64,000 bases of DNA from Bradyrhizobium sp. CCBAU 53340. GTDB lineage: Bacteria; Pseudomonadota; Alphaproteobacteria; Rhizobiales; Xanthobacteraceae. The position numbers and the translations under genes are program-made. The notes under the pieces were generated by a model. It had not been told where the DNA came from and made no database searches. It saw only the letters and a program-made list of their open reading frames with translations. The stretch spans positions 186,001 through 250,000 of the forward strand of contig NZ_CP030056.1 of assembly GCF_015291645.1 (NCBI RefSeq), given 5' to 3'. Positions 34,666 through 44,105 of the stretch are shown here, in pieces (position 1 is the stretch's first letter; the number at the start of each line of letters is the position of its first letter).

Positions 34666-35062
34666 TCAAGACTGATCTTTTTCCGTTCAGCCCCCCGGCC
34701 CTGCTCTCACATCCTAACAGGACCGACGGCTTCATCCGCAATGTGGCTCGGCTCTGACCCTCGATACGCATCCGAGGGTCGTGCAGTCGGAGCTTGCGCT
34801 CGTGCGCTTCTCGTTCCACGCCGATTAAACGGACCTAGCGAGGCATGGCTGGGGAGATCTTCATATTCTTTCAGCACCTGAGCCCAATCCGCCCCATTGG
34901 CGATGACATGGGTAGACAACGGCCAGCCGCGTCGCGGTCGGCTGCGTGGAGTATAACCTATAGCTGTTAGAACGGTCTATCTGGACCCTCAACTGATGCT
35001 CGCTTGGGCTGCTTGCGCTCTGGCTAATCGAATGACAGGAATAATGAAAGTAAGATCAACCG
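34666..35062. other. Intergenic region upstream of the IclR gene
   Basis: About 400 bases. A 70-codon minus-strand frame (34707-34919) is open but shows no family; I do not call it a gene. The IclR promoter should lie in 34930-35060. Confidence 0.4.
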
Positions 35063-35929
35063 ATGAAACGCCACGACGAACAAATGTCCAACAACGCGAG
35101 GACAACCGAACGGGCCTTCAGCGGCCCTCGTTCGGCGCTTCGGGTGATGGATATCCTGCAGGCGTTAGCGGCCGAACCGGAAGGTCTTACGCTGGCAAAG
35201 CTCAGTGACCGCCTAAAACTGCCGAAAACGAGCGTCTTCAGCCTCATGCGCGCGCTCGAAGGCGGGGGATATGCTCGCAGCGACAACGGCCACTACATTC
35301 TCGGCGATCAAGCGATCAAGCTTGGCGCGAGCCTGGCTCAGGCTCGATCGTTCCCGAAATGTGCGCGTCCCGTCCTGGAGCGGCTCGCACGAGAGACCGA
35401 GGAGACGATCCTGCTCGGTGTCCTCTCCGAGGAGGGCCACGAGATATCTTACGTCGATGTCATCGAATCGGAAAAGCCGCTGCGCTTTGCGGTCCGCATC
35501 GGCAACCGGCGGCCGCTGTATTGTACGGCCGCAGGAAAGGCGATGCTGGCATTCCTACCAGAGAATGTTCAGACGGCGTATCTGACCCAGACCAAGTTTG
35601 TAAAGTTCACGGACGACACATCCTCGAAAGAGGAACTCGTCGCCATGTTCCCCGAAATCCGTCACCGCGGCGTCGTTGTCGACGCTAATGGTATAATTGA
35701 TGGCGCCACCGGCATCGCGAGCCCCTGTTTTGACGAGGCCGGCCTCGTCAGCTGCTCGGTGACGATCGCCGGCCCTACCGCGCGCCTGCTGCTTGCGCGC
35801 GAGCACATCGAGCGGCTGACCTTCAAGGCCGCCGAACAGATCTCGCAGATCCTCGGCTATCGCGGCCCATATCCGCCGGCAGAAGATTCTGCCGAGCGGG
35901 CCGACACCGGCAAGCGGCGCAAGAAATGA
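35063..35929 (+). CDS. IclR-family transcriptional regulator
   Basis: The 288-residue protein has an N-terminal winged helix (ALRVMDILQALAAEPEG, LTLAKLSDRLKLPKTSVFSL) and the C-terminal IclR effector domain with FAVRIGNRRPLYCTAAGKAM and GIASPCFDEAGLVSCSVTIAG. The tail is Lys/Arg-rich. IclR regulators bind small carbon-source molecules and control adjacent catabolic genes. It converges with the RraA-type gene and probably regulates the minus-strand cluster to 42 kb. A second in-frame ATG at 35084 is an alternative start. Confidence 0.9.
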   Translation: MKRHDEQMSNNARTTERAFSGPRSALRVMDILQALAAEPEGLTLAKLSDRLKLPKTSVFSLMRALEGGGYARSDNGHYILGDQAIKLGASLAQARSFPKCARPVLERLARETEETILLGVLSEEGHEISYVDVIESEKPLRFAVRIGNRRPLYCTAAGKAMLAFLPENVQTAYLTQTKFVKFTDDTSSKEELVAMFPEIRHRGVVVDANGIIDGATGIASPCFDEAGLVSCSVTIAGPTARLLLAREHIERLTFKAAEQISQILGYRGPYPPAEDSAERADTGKRRKK

Positions 35930-35953
35930 CCTCGCGCCAGGGACGCCGTCCGG

Positions 35954-36661
35954 TCAGCCGTCAATCCAGAGAGTATCCCTGATTTCAGCGCCGGCGGCCT
36001 GCACGTTCTTGTCCATCTGCAGCAGCTCGAACAACGACGAGCCGGTCTTCAGACGGTCGCGCAGCTCGATCTCCTTCCGATTGCGCTCCCGTGCGCCCTT
36101 CACCGCACGCTCGAGCGAGCGCAGCGGAATCGCGAGCGCCCCGTCATCATCGGCGACGATCACGTCACCGGGATCCACACGTACGCCGTCGCAAACGATC
36201 GGCACGTTCACCGCGCCGGGGCCGCGCTTTTCGGGATGACTGGAGGAGATCGACGTCGACCAGGTCAGCGAGCCGAGCTCACGCAGCGCAGCGACATCCC
36301 GGGCCGGACCATCGACAATGATGCCCGCAATCCCCTTCTGCTTGGCGAAGGTCGCGGCCACGTCGCCCCACAACGAGCCGTGCGCGCCACCGCCGTTGAC
36401 GAGGACGAGCACCTGGCCTCGCTGCGCGACGTTGAGGGCGGCATGGATCATGAGGTTGTCGCCAGGGAAATTATACGACGTGACGGCTTGGCCCGCGATC
36501 CGCTGGCCTGGCGCGATCGGCCGCATGCGCGAGCTCATGAGCTGCATGCGCCCCTCGACCGGGCCGAGTGCCTCGTGCAAATCGGAGACCGGATATTTTG
36601 CGACCTCGGCCAGGAGGTCTGCCGGGCATTGCGGAATGCGCTTGTAGATGACGGACTGCAT
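35954..36661 (-). CDS. RraA-family protein, likely 4-hydroxy-4-methyl-2-oxoglutarate aldolase
   Basis: The 235-residue protein has the RraA/HMG-aldolase fold. VLVNGGGAHGSLWGDVAATFA and GIIVDGPARDVAALRE (the G-x-x-x-D and R-D metal/substrate motif) match catalytic aldolases rather than the RNase E inhibitor. Such enzymes split HMG or oxaloacetate to pyruvate at the end of protocatechuate/gallate meta-cleavage. The pairing with a LigI-like hydrolase next door supports that role. GAGGAAAC precedes the ATG. Confidence 0.82.
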   Translation of the reverse strand: MQSVIYKRIPQCPADLLAEVAKYPVSDLHEALGPVEGRMQLMSSRMRPIAPGQRIAGQAVTSYNFPGDNLMIHAALNVAQRGQVLVLVNGGGAHGSLWGDVAATFAKQKGIAGIIVDGPARDVAALRELGSLTWSTSISSSHPEKRGPGAVNVPIVCDGVRVDPGDVIVADDDGALAIPLRSLERAVKGARERNRKEIELRDRLKTGSSLFELLQMDKNVQAAGAEIRDTLWIDG

Positions 36662-36776
36662 GTTTCCTCTTTCTGTAAGCGTTCTTCACGTACGAAGGGT
36701 TTTCAAGTTGCCCGGAGCCGCATCCTCGGGTGCTCACACGAGCCGCATCTGCCAACGGTCATGATCGAGCATTGCA

Positions 36777-37643
36777 TCAGCCAAATCCGTACAGAGCCGC
36801 CGGATTTCGAACCATGATCTTGGTCAGGACGGTTTCGTCGCACCACGAATAAAGCGCCGAAAGGAGATCTGTCGCGTCAGGGGTCGGTCCATGCGTTGCG
36901 GCATGCGGCCAGTCGGTCGCCCACAGCAGACGATCCGGTGCCTCAGCCAATAAGGCTTCGACGAGCGGCTCGAGCTCGTCATAAGCCGGTGCAGCGGTAT
37001 TCATGTGATACGGCGCCGAAATCTTCGTCCAGCAATTGCCCGATCGGAGCAGCCGAAGGAGAGCCTGAAAAGCAGGTTGTTCCGTTCCCTTTTGGGCGTC
37101 GGGATCGGCCAGGTGATCGATCACGAAGGGGCACGGCAATTTTTGCAGCCGGTCCTCAAGCGCGACGATGGAGCGACCGTCGAGCATCAGCGCGACATGC
37201 CAGCCCCATCGCCGAATCCGGGATGCAATTCGCTCCAGCTGTGCGAGCGGCAAGCTGCCTGGCCGGGTCGCAATGAACCTCACGCCTCTCGCGCCCTTGT
37301 GGTGTAGCTCGTCGAGTTCTTCGTCCGAGACATCGGGATCGACGACGACAACTGCACGTGTTTCCACGCCTGCGATTTCGCGCATCGCATCGAGCTGCCG
37401 GCTGTTATCCGATCCATAGACGCTGGCCTGGACGATGACGGCACGATCGATGCCAAGCCGCTCGGCCAACGCCATATAGGCTGCGGGTGTTGCAGCAGGC
37501 GGCGCGTAGGTCAGCTCGGTCCGATAGGGATATCGGGCCTCCGGGCCGAAGACATGGAAATGGGTATCGGTCCGTCCCGGCATGGTCTTGAAACTTGCTT
37601 GAGAACTCCGGGTCACCGTTCTTCTTTCTTCTTGGCACGACAT
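36777..37643 (-). CDS. Amidohydrolase-family protein (LigI-like lactone hydrolase)
   Basis: This 288-residue TIM-barrel hydrolase has the DTHFHVFGP metal-site opening, an AVIVQASVYGSDN strand, RGVRFIAT, FVIDHLADPDAQ and the late RLLWATDWPHA with the catalytic Asp. These are features of 2-pyrone-4,6-dicarboxylate lactonase-type amidohydrolases (COG3618). It lies between the aldolase and the TRAP transporter genes on the same strand. The ATG at 37643 has GAAGG upstream; GTG 37616, behind GAAGAAAGAAG, is an equally good start. Confidence 0.82.
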   Translation of the reverse strand: MSCQEERRTVTRSSQASFKTMPGRTDTHFHVFGPEARYPYRTELTYAPPAATPAAYMALAERLGIDRAVIVQASVYGSDNSRQLDAMREIAGVETRAVVVVDPDVSDEELDELHHKGARGVRFIATRPGSLPLAQLERIASRIRRWGWHVALMLDGRSIVALEDRLQKLPCPFVIDHLADPDAQKGTEQPAFQALLRLLRSGNCWTKISAPYHMNTAAPAYDELEPLVEALLAEAPDRLLWATDWPHAATHGPTPDATDLLSALYSWCDETVLTKIMVRNPAALYGFG

Positions 37644-37680
37644 CGTCGAGACCTTCGACCGCGGCAGACGGTCCGGAGCC

Positions 37681-39549
37681 TCACTTCCCGATCAGATTTG
37701 GCAGCGCGTGCGTAAACCAGGGGACATAGGCGATGAGCAGCACGCCGAGACAGAGCACAACGAGGTACGGCACCATCGATCGCGACGCCTGGTCGATGTC
37801 CGCGCGTACGACAGCGCAAGCGATATAGAAGCCGATGCCGACAGGCGGCATGAAGACGCCTACGCCGATCGACAGGATGATTACCATCGCATAATGAATG
37901 GAATCGATGCCGAGTTGATTGGCGATCGGCATCAGGACGGGTGCGAGGATGATGATCGCCGGCAACCCCTCCAGCAAGGCCCCGACGATGATGATCAGGG
38001 CGATCGAACCCAGGAGAAACAGCAACTTGCTGTTGCCGAGCAGCGCGACGACCTGGCTCAGATGCGCGTTCAGCCCGGCGGCGGTCAACACCCAGCCGAA
38101 TGCGCCCGCGGCCGCGACGATGAACAGAACCATCCCTGTCAGCCGTCCGGCTTCAATCAGGATTCTGGCGCATGCCCTGAGCGTGAGCGCGCGATAGAAC
38201 ACGGATGCGAGGACAAGCCCATACAGCACGGCGATCGAGGACACTTCGGTCGGTGTGGCGAAGCCGAACTTGATGCCGAGGATCATGATGACCGGCATGC
38301 CGAGCGGCAGCAACGCGTCCGTGCCGGCCCTGGCTCGCTCTCCGGCGGTCGCTTTGGGATTGGCGGACAAACCGCTGTTGCGGGCGGAAACATAGATCAG
38401 CAGCATGAGCATCACGGCAATCACTGCCGCGGGTATCAGACCGGCGACGAACAGCGTGCCGATCGAAACCGGTGTCACCGTTCCGAGGATCAGCATCGCG
38501 ATGCTCGGCGGGATCGTCTCGGACATTGCGGCCGATGCCGCCAGCGCCGCGGCGGATTCCTGGGGCTTGTAGCCCGTTCTTTCAAGCTCTCGCCGCATGA
38601 CGGATCCTACGGCGACCACGTCGGCCGCTTTCGATCCGGAGATACCCGACACGAGATAGGTCGTGATCACCACCACCTGGAGCAGACCGCCACGGAAATG
38701 GCCGACCAGCGACATCGCAAAGCGCACGAAGCGCACGCTGATTCCGCCCTGATCCATGATACCGCCGGCGAGGATGAAGAACGGTAACGCCAGCAGGATG
38801 AAGTTGCTGTTGGCGTCGATCATGCTCTGCGCGATCGCGACCAGTGGAATGTCGTTGGCCAGGAGGTAGATCAGCGAGCCCGCCATCAGTGCGAAGCCGA
38901 TCGGCATGCCGATGCCGATCATGGCGAACAGCACGATCAAGAGCGCCACCAGCGAATATCGCGAGCTGAAAGTCTGTGTGAAGAGGCTGGCATCGGCGAA
39001 CAGGCAGCCGGCAAGCACGGTAGCGGCGGCAAGCGCGACCAGGAGCGGTCGCCCGCGCTTTGCCAAGAGCCGCTCGGCGGCGGTCAGGGCGATCAGCAGC
39101 AGCCCGAGCCCGAGCGGCACGACCAGGGTGGCGGTCGGCCAACCCGTGATCGGCAGATGCTCGTCGAGACGGACCATGAACAGCGAGGCGCTGCCCCGGA
39201 GGATGGATATCGCCGTCACCAGCACCCCAAGGTCGACCACGCAGCCCAGGACCTGTCGCCAGTGCGGGGTCAAACGCTTTGTGATGACCTCGATCGAGGC
39301 ATGTTCGGCGCGCCGATAGGCGATGGCGCCGCCCATGAAGGCAATCACGCTCAGCGACAATTTTGCGGTTTCGTCCACCGACAGGATGGAGAACGGCGTC
39401 ACCTCGCGAATCAGCACGGAGAGCAGCGTGATGGCCAGCTGCAACGCCAGCGCGATCGCCACCATGATCTCGGCGATGGCACCGAGACCAAAGCGCGACA
39501 GAGCGTGGCTGTGCCCTGAAGCCGGAACATCACAGACCTGCTCGGTCAT
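37681..39549 (-). CDS. TRAP transporter fused small and large permease (DctQ-DctM)
   Basis: The 622-residue membrane protein has about four TM helices of the DctQ type (to about residue 160), then the 12-helix DctM domain with GMPIGFALMAGS, FFILAGGIMDQGG and EGLPAIIILAPVLMPIANQL. TRAP permeases use the Na+ gradient to take up organic acids delivered by the periplasmic DctP. The start overlaps the dctP stop (ATGA). A fused QM arrangement is common in alphaproteobacteria. Confidence 0.9.
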   Translation of the reverse strand: MTEQVCDVPASGHSHALSRFGLGAIAEIMVAIALALQLAITLLSVLIREVTPFSILSVDETAKLSLSVIAFMGGAIAYRRAEHASIEVITKRLTPHWRQVLGCVVDLGVLVTAISILRGSASLFMVRLDEHLPITGWPTATLVVPLGLGLLLIALTAAERLLAKRGRPLLVALAAATVLAGCLFADASLFTQTFSSRYSLVALLIVLFAMIGIGMPIGFALMAGSLIYLLANDIPLVAIAQSMIDANSNFILLALPFFILAGGIMDQGGISVRFVRFAMSLVGHFRGGLLQVVVITTYLVSGISGSKAADVVAVGSVMRRELERTGYKPQESAAALAASAAMSETIPPSIAMLILGTVTPVSIGTLFVAGLIPAAVIAVMLMLLIYVSARNSGLSANPKATAGERARAGTDALLPLGMPVIMILGIKFGFATPTEVSSIAVLYGLVLASVFYRALTLRACARILIEAGRLTGMVLFIVAAAGAFGWVLTAAGLNAHLSQVVALLGNSKLLFLLGSIALIIIVGALLEGLPAIIILAPVLMPIANQLGIDSIHYAMVIILSIGVGVFMPPVGIGFYIACAVVRADIDQASRSMVPYLVVLCLGVLLIAYVPWFTHALPNLIGK

Positions 39550-40556
39550 CCCTCGGCGGCTTTCAGCAGTTTGTCGATGAGCTGCTCGCCCATCGACGTG
39601 CGGAACTGAGCGAACACGGGCTCGACCTTTTGCCTGAACGGCGCGTAGTCGACGGGGTTGAACTGGATGCCGGCATCTTGGCAGGTTTTCTTGGCCGCGG
39701 CGGAGGCCTCGACGATCGACTTGCGGGTGTCGTTGCCGAACCGCAGCGCTTCCTCACGCAGGACCTTCAGGTGCGTCGGATCGAGCTTGTCGAGCTTGAA
39801 CTTCGAGCCGAGCAGCGCCATCGCGTTGTAGGTGTGATTGGTTTCGGAAACGAATTTCGTCACCTCGTGCAGCTTGGTCGCGACGACGGAGAGCAGCGGG
39901 AATTCGTAGCCGTCGATCGTGTTCTGCGTCAGCGCCAGATACATCTCGGAAACGTCGAGCGACACGGGCTGGGCGTTGAATGCCTTGGCCATCGCGACGA
40001 AGACCGGGCTTTGCTGGATCCTGAACTTCATCCCGGAAAGGTCGTCGGGAGCTCGCACGACCTTTCTGGTGGTCTCCACCACCCGCCAGCCATTGGTGCT
40101 CCAGGCCAGGCCATAGACATTCTTCGGCGCGAGGCTGGCGAAGATCATCTGGCCGATCTCGCCATCGGTCACCCTTTCGCCGCTGCGCGCGTCGCGGAAC
40201 AGGAACGGCAGATCGAGCACCTGCATCATTGGGAAGATGGAGGAGAGGAATCCCGCGGTGTGGTACACGAGATCGACCGTCCCGGTCGCAACGCCGGTCG
40301 CGATGCTGACACTGGAGCCAAGCTGTCCGCCGGCGAAGATATCGATCTTGACAGCGCCATTGGTGCGTTCGCCTACCCGGCCCGCAAAGGCTTCCGCCAT
40401 CTTGTGGTTGGGATGGAGGTTGCTGTCGGGATGAGCGAATTTCAGGGTGACCGCCCCCTGCCCCCGCGCGATGTTCGGCGCGAAAAGACCAAGGGCCGGC
40501 GCGCCGATGCCCGCGAGCAGCGTCGTCTTCACGAACGCTCTCCGAGTGTGATTCAT
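39546..40556 (-). CDS. TRAP transporter substrate-binding protein (DctP family)
   Basis: The product has 336 residues. The N-terminus MNHTRRAFVKTTLLAGIGAP is a Tat-type signal (RR followed by a hydrophobic stretch), so it is exported to the periplasm. The mature part has the DctP core: TLKFAHPDSNLHPNHKMAE, GLAWSTNGWRVVETTRKV, FRIQQSPVFVAMAKAF and DGYEFPLLSV. GGGAGGAG lies nine bases before ATG 40556; a GTG two codons earlier is too close. Ligand class is likely an organic or aromatic acid, judging from the neighbours. Confidence 0.9.
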   Translation of the reverse strand: MNHTRRAFVKTTLLAGIGAPALGLFAPNIARGQGAVTLKFAHPDSNLHPNHKMAEAFAGRVGERTNGAVKIDIFAGGQLGSSVSIATGVATGTVDLVYHTAGFLSSIFPMMQVLDLPFLFRDARSGERVTDGEIGQMIFASLAPKNVYGLAWSTNGWRVVETTRKVVRAPDDLSGMKFRIQQSPVFVAMAKAFNAQPVSLDVSEMYLALTQNTIDGYEFPLLSVVATKLHEVTKFVSETNHTYNAMALLGSKFKLDKLDPTHLKVLREEALRFGNDTRKSIVEASAAAKKTCQDAGIQFNPVDYAPFRQKVEPVFAQFRTSMGEQLIDKLLKAAEG

Positions 40557-40625
40557 TGTCACGATCTCCTCCCTGCTCGTAACGATACTCGTTGGAACGC
40601 GGCCAACTCGCGTGGCCGTTGCCGT

Positions 40626-41924
40626 TCAGTTCAGCAAATTTTCGCGGAACGTCTCGCCCTCATATGCGGTGCGGAACACACCTCGTTTCTGCAGAATTGG
40701 GATCACCTGGTCAACGAATTCCTCGACGCTGGAGGGCGTGGTCGTCGGCGTGATATTGAAACCGTGGCACCCGGTCTCCCGCCAGATCGTCTCGAGCTGA
40801 TCGGCAACCTGCTCCGGTGTTCCGATCAGTTGCGGCATGCCGACCGCAAGGCCCCAGCGTACCGCCGCCTCGCGCAGCGTGAAGCGGCGATTCTCGAACG
40901 AGGCCGACATGGCCTTCATCAGACCCTGCGATGCCTGCGTCTTCTGCTCCTCGAGCGGCAGATCGAGCTCGACTTGGCTGAAATCCACCCCGAGCGAACC
41001 GGACAAGCGGCTCAGCGCGGCCTCAAGCGGAATGCGCGCGGCGAATTCGTCGAGCCGGCGCCTCGCCTCCGCCTCGGAGCTTCCGAGAATCGGCTGCACG
41101 CCGAACGTCACCTTGGGCGCGGCCGCGCTCCCCGATGCTGCGCCGAGCTCCTGCATGAAGGTTTTCATGCCGCCCAGATGCGGTTGAATGGAGAACACCA
41201 CGTCGGCGTGCTTCTGCGCGAAGCGCTGGCCGCGGCCGGAGGATCCGGCCTGGAACAGCACCGGATGGCCCTGCCGCGACGGCAAAGCCGGCGGCACCGT
41301 ATGGCAGCGGAAATACTCGCCCTCGTGATTGATGATGTCCACCTTGGCCGGATCAGCATAGACGCCTGTCGTCCTGTCGGCCTGGACCGCGCCCTCGCGC
41401 ACCCCGCTCCAGAGCGCACGACAGACTTCCATATATTCATCGGCGCGATCGTAGCGCTGGTCGTGATCGAGTTGATTGAGACCGAGTGCACGGTACTCGC
41501 CGCGCAGATGGCCAGTGACGATGTTCCAGCCGACCCGACCGCCGCTCATATAGTCGAGCGTCGAGAGCGAGCGGACCGCCTGATAGGGATGATTGGCCGA
41601 AATGGAGAGCGTCACCGCAAGGCCGAGCCGATCGGTGGCGGCGGCGAGTGCACTCAGCAGAACGACCGGATCGTGCGGCGGCCAGCACACGCCGTAGCGC
41701 ACCGCCTCGTCGGAACGCTCCTTGTAGCGGTCGAACACACCCGGCGTATCCGCGAAGAACAGCCCATCGAACAGGCCGCGCTCATAGGTCTGCGCAAGCC
41801 TCTGCCAGCGCTTCAGGCTTCCCATCGCCTCGAGACGCTGATCGGCGGGATCCGACCAGCTCAGGATCGTGTGATTGATAGGCGAGTTGATCAGAAACCC
41901 GATCAAGTGCATGCCGCCACGCAT
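40626..41924 (-). CDS. LLM-class flavin-dependent monooxygenase (NtaA/SnaA/DszA family)
   Basis: The 432-residue bacterial-luciferase-like enzyme has GLFFADTPGVFDRY, RLGLAVTLSISANHPYQAVR, VGWNIVTGHLRGEYRALG and LFQAGSSGRGQRFAQKHADV, typical of the NtaA/SnaA/DszA group. These use FMNH2 from a separate reductase to oxygenate or cleave a substrate. The flavin reductase at 43093 is the natural partner. The start at 41924 has a strong GGAGGGAG; the frame extends upstream to 41996 without support. Confidence 0.9.
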   Translation of the reverse strand: MRGGMHLIGFLINSPINHTILSWSDPADQRLEAMGSLKRWQRLAQTYERGLFDGLFFADTPGVFDRYKERSDEAVRYGVCWPPHDPVVLLSALAAATDRLGLAVTLSISANHPYQAVRSLSTLDYMSGGRVGWNIVTGHLRGEYRALGLNQLDHDQRYDRADEYMEVCRALWSGVREGAVQADRTTGVYADPAKVDIINHEGEYFRCHTVPPALPSRQGHPVLFQAGSSGRGQRFAQKHADVVFSIQPHLGGMKTFMQELGAASGSAAAPKVTFGVQPILGSSEAEARRRLDEFAARIPLEAALSRLSGSLGVDFSQVELDLPLEEQKTQASQGLMKAMSASFENRRFTLREAAVRWGLAVGMPQLIGTPEQVADQLETIWRETGCHGFNITPTTTPSSVEEFVDQVIPILQKRGVFRTAYEGETFRENLLN

Positions 41925-42129
41925 GAAGTCGCTCCCTCCGAAAAGCCGAGCCGCATCGCGCTGGCGCGACGCCCCGGTTTTTCCTTGCGTTCTCATTTCG
42001 GAACGTTATCCTTATATAAGAATAGATAGCCAATCACCACGGCTGTCAAGCCGGTTGCGCTCACGTGTCGTCACGGAATGCGCGGCTTAACGAGACGCGG
42101 ATTAACTCCGCGCACGGGAGAACTCGACG

Positions 42130-43047
42130 ATGTATGCAGCACCGCCAAGCGTGGAGGCGCGCGTCTTCACTGCAATCCCCGAGCATCTGTTCAAGAGCGG
42201 CCAGCGCTCGGAATGGGCTGAGGTGCAGTTTCACGGCGCACCGACGCCGACCTTTCTCGAAGGCCCATCCTTTGACCGCAATGACGATCTCTGGGTCGTC
42301 GACATTCCTTGGGGCCGCCTGTTGCGCATCACGCCGAACGGTGAGGTCAGTGTTGGCGCGGAGTACGACGGTGAGCCGAACGGCCTGAAGTTTCACAGGG
42401 ACGGGCGCGGCTTCATCACCGACCACAAGCAGGGCATCATGGTGTTCGACCCGGCCACGGGTCGCGTCGAGCCCTTCCTGGAGCGCTCGCTGTTGCAGCG
42501 ATTCAAGGGCGTCAATGATCTCGTGTTCGCCTCGAACGGCGACATGTACTTCACCGATCAGGGGCAGACCGGATTGCATGATCCGAGCGGCCGCCTCTAT
42601 CGATTGCGACCCAGTGGCCAGCTCGATTGCGTGCTCGACCGGATTCCGAGCCCGAATGGCCTCGTGCTCAACAAGGCCGAGACGATGCTGTTTCTGGCGG
42701 TGACGCGCGCCAATGCGATCTGGCGGGTGCCGCTGATGCGCGACGGCACCGCAAGCAAGGTTGGCACCTTCATCCAGCTTTCCGGAGGTGGCGGCCCCGA
42801 TGGCCTTGCGATCGACGAGGACGACAATATCGCGATCTGTCACGTCGGCCTCGGCGCCACCTGGCTGTTCAGCGCGCTCGGAGAACCGATGCTGCGCATC
42901 AAGTCTCCGAAGGGACTTCTCACCACCAATTGCGCCTATGGCGGTCCGGATCGGCGGACACTCTTCATCACGGAATCGAAGAGCGGTACGATCCTCGCAG
43001 CGGAAATGCCGGTGGCGGGACGGCCGATGTACTCCCACGCTGCGTGA
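42130..43047 (+). CDS. SMP-30/gluconolactonase-family lactonase
   Basis: The 305-residue six-bladed beta-propeller hydrolase has EGPSFDRNDDLWVVDIPWG, GEPNGLKFHRDGRGFI, VNDLVFASNGDMYFTDQG and SPNGLVLNKAETMLFLAV. These are the repeated metal-binding SMP-30 motifs. It would open a lactone intermediate. It is divergent from the LLM monooxygenase gene and first in a plus-strand run of catabolic genes. Confidence 0.9.
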   Translation: MYAAPPSVEARVFTAIPEHLFKSGQRSEWAEVQFHGAPTPTFLEGPSFDRNDDLWVVDIPWGRLLRITPNGEVSVGAEYDGEPNGLKFHRDGRGFITDHKQGIMVFDPATGRVEPFLERSLLQRFKGVNDLVFASNGDMYFTDQGQTGLHDPSGRLYRLRPSGQLDCVLDRIPSPNGLVLNKAETMLFLAVTRANAIWRVPLMRDGTASKVGTFIQLSGGGGPDGLAIDEDDNIAICHVGLGATWLFSALGEPMLRIKSPKGLLTTNCAYGGPDRRTLFITESKSGTILAAEMPVAGRPMYSHAA

Positions 43048-43092
43048 TCAGGATATTCGCAGCAACCTCCGAGCGACTGACCAGAAGGCCGA

Positions 43093-44076
43093 GTGCACGC
43101 CATGCAGCAGTTCTCCCCGACCATCGCGGCCGTCGACAGCGGCGATCCCAAGGCAGATCCGGCCGCGTTTCGGCGCTGCCTCGGCCAATTCGGGACCGGC
43201 GTGACCGTCGTCACCGCCGCTCACGGTGACGAGCTCGTCGGAATGACGGCGAACTCGTTCTCCTCGGTCTCGCTCGATCCACCGCTCGTGCTGTGGTCGG
43301 CCAAGCGAACGAGCCAGAGCTTCCCGACCTTCAAGGTCGCCACGCATTTCGCCGTAAACATTCTATCCAGCGACCAGATCGCTCTCTCAAATCATTTTGG
43401 CCGCTCGGGCGGCGACAAGTTCGGGGGCGTCTCCTGGAAGCGCGGCATCGGCGGCGCACCGCTGCTCGAGGGAACGCTGTGCAGCTTCGAATGCCGCAAG
43501 GCGGCCGAATATCCCGGCGGCGATCATCTGATCATGCTGGGTGAAGTCGAACGCTTCGTGCGCCACGACCGCGGCCCGCTACTGTTTGCGCAAGGACGCT
43601 ATTGCATGGCCGCCGACTTCGCCGATCCCACCGACCTGTCGAAGGCGACCGGACAGGCGCACGCCGGCGGCCCGATGAATGAGTTCATGACGGCGCTGAT
43701 GTATCGTGCCCATGGCGTGCTCTCGGCAGCGCTCGACGAGGGTCGCCATGCCGAAGGTCTCAGCGTCCTGCAGAGCCGGTTGATGGCCGCGATCGAAACG
43801 TTGCCGGGACGCACGCTCGCGAGCTTGCTGCCTGAATTGTTTCTCGGGCTCAACGCCGCGGAGAGCACCGTGAACGAGCTAGTGCGCATGGGCCTCGTCG
43901 AGGCCGACGCTAGCGGCGGCTTGACACTCACGGCCATGGGACGCGACCGCAACCACGCACTACACGCGCGCGCCCGCGCAATCGAGGCAAAGGAACTGTC
44001 CGGCATTTCGCCCGGCGAGATCGCGAGTTGCCGGCACGTTCTCGACAAGCTCGTTCGCCGCGCACCGACGGCATAG
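43093..44076 (+). CDS. Flavin reductase with a fused C-terminal winged-helix domain
   Basis: Residues 1 to about 180 are a flavin reductase domain: RRCLGQFGTGVTVVTAAH, MTANSFSSVSLDPPLVLWS and FAVNILSSDQ. It supplies FMNH2 to the neighbouring LLM monooxygenase. Residues about 195-327 look like a MarR-type winged helix (LPELFLGLNAAESTVNELVR, then VEADASGGLTLTAMGR), a fusion seen in a subset of these reductases. It starts at GTG 43093 behind AGAAGG; ATG 43102 is an alternative. It could couple flavin supply to regulation or simply use the domain to dimerise. Confidence 0.85.
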   Translation: MHAMQQFSPTIAAVDSGDPKADPAAFRRCLGQFGTGVTVVTAAHGDELVGMTANSFSSVSLDPPLVLWSAKRTSQSFPTFKVATHFAVNILSSDQIALSNHFGRSGGDKFGGVSWKRGIGGAPLLEGTLCSFECRKAAEYPGGDHLIMLGEVERFVRHDRGPLLFAQGRYCMAADFADPTDLSKATGQAHAGGPMNEFMTALMYRAHGVLSAALDEGRHAEGLSVLQSRLMAAIETLPGRTLASLLPELFLGLNAAESTVNELVRMGLVEADASGGLTLTAMGRDRNHALHARARAIEAKELSGISPGEIASCRHVLDKLVRRAPTA

Positions 44077-44105
44077 TAAGAACCAAGGCCGACGACGAAG
44101 GAACA

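Noticed and set aside
36896..37276. 126-residue plus-strand frame inside the amidohydrolase gene
   Set aside because: Antisense shadow; the minus-strand gene has metal-site motifs.
39630..42029. 799-residue plus-strand frame
   Set aside because: It is antisense to the TRAP-binding protein and LLM monooxygenase genes, which have clear domains; long open antisense frames are common in high-GC DNA.
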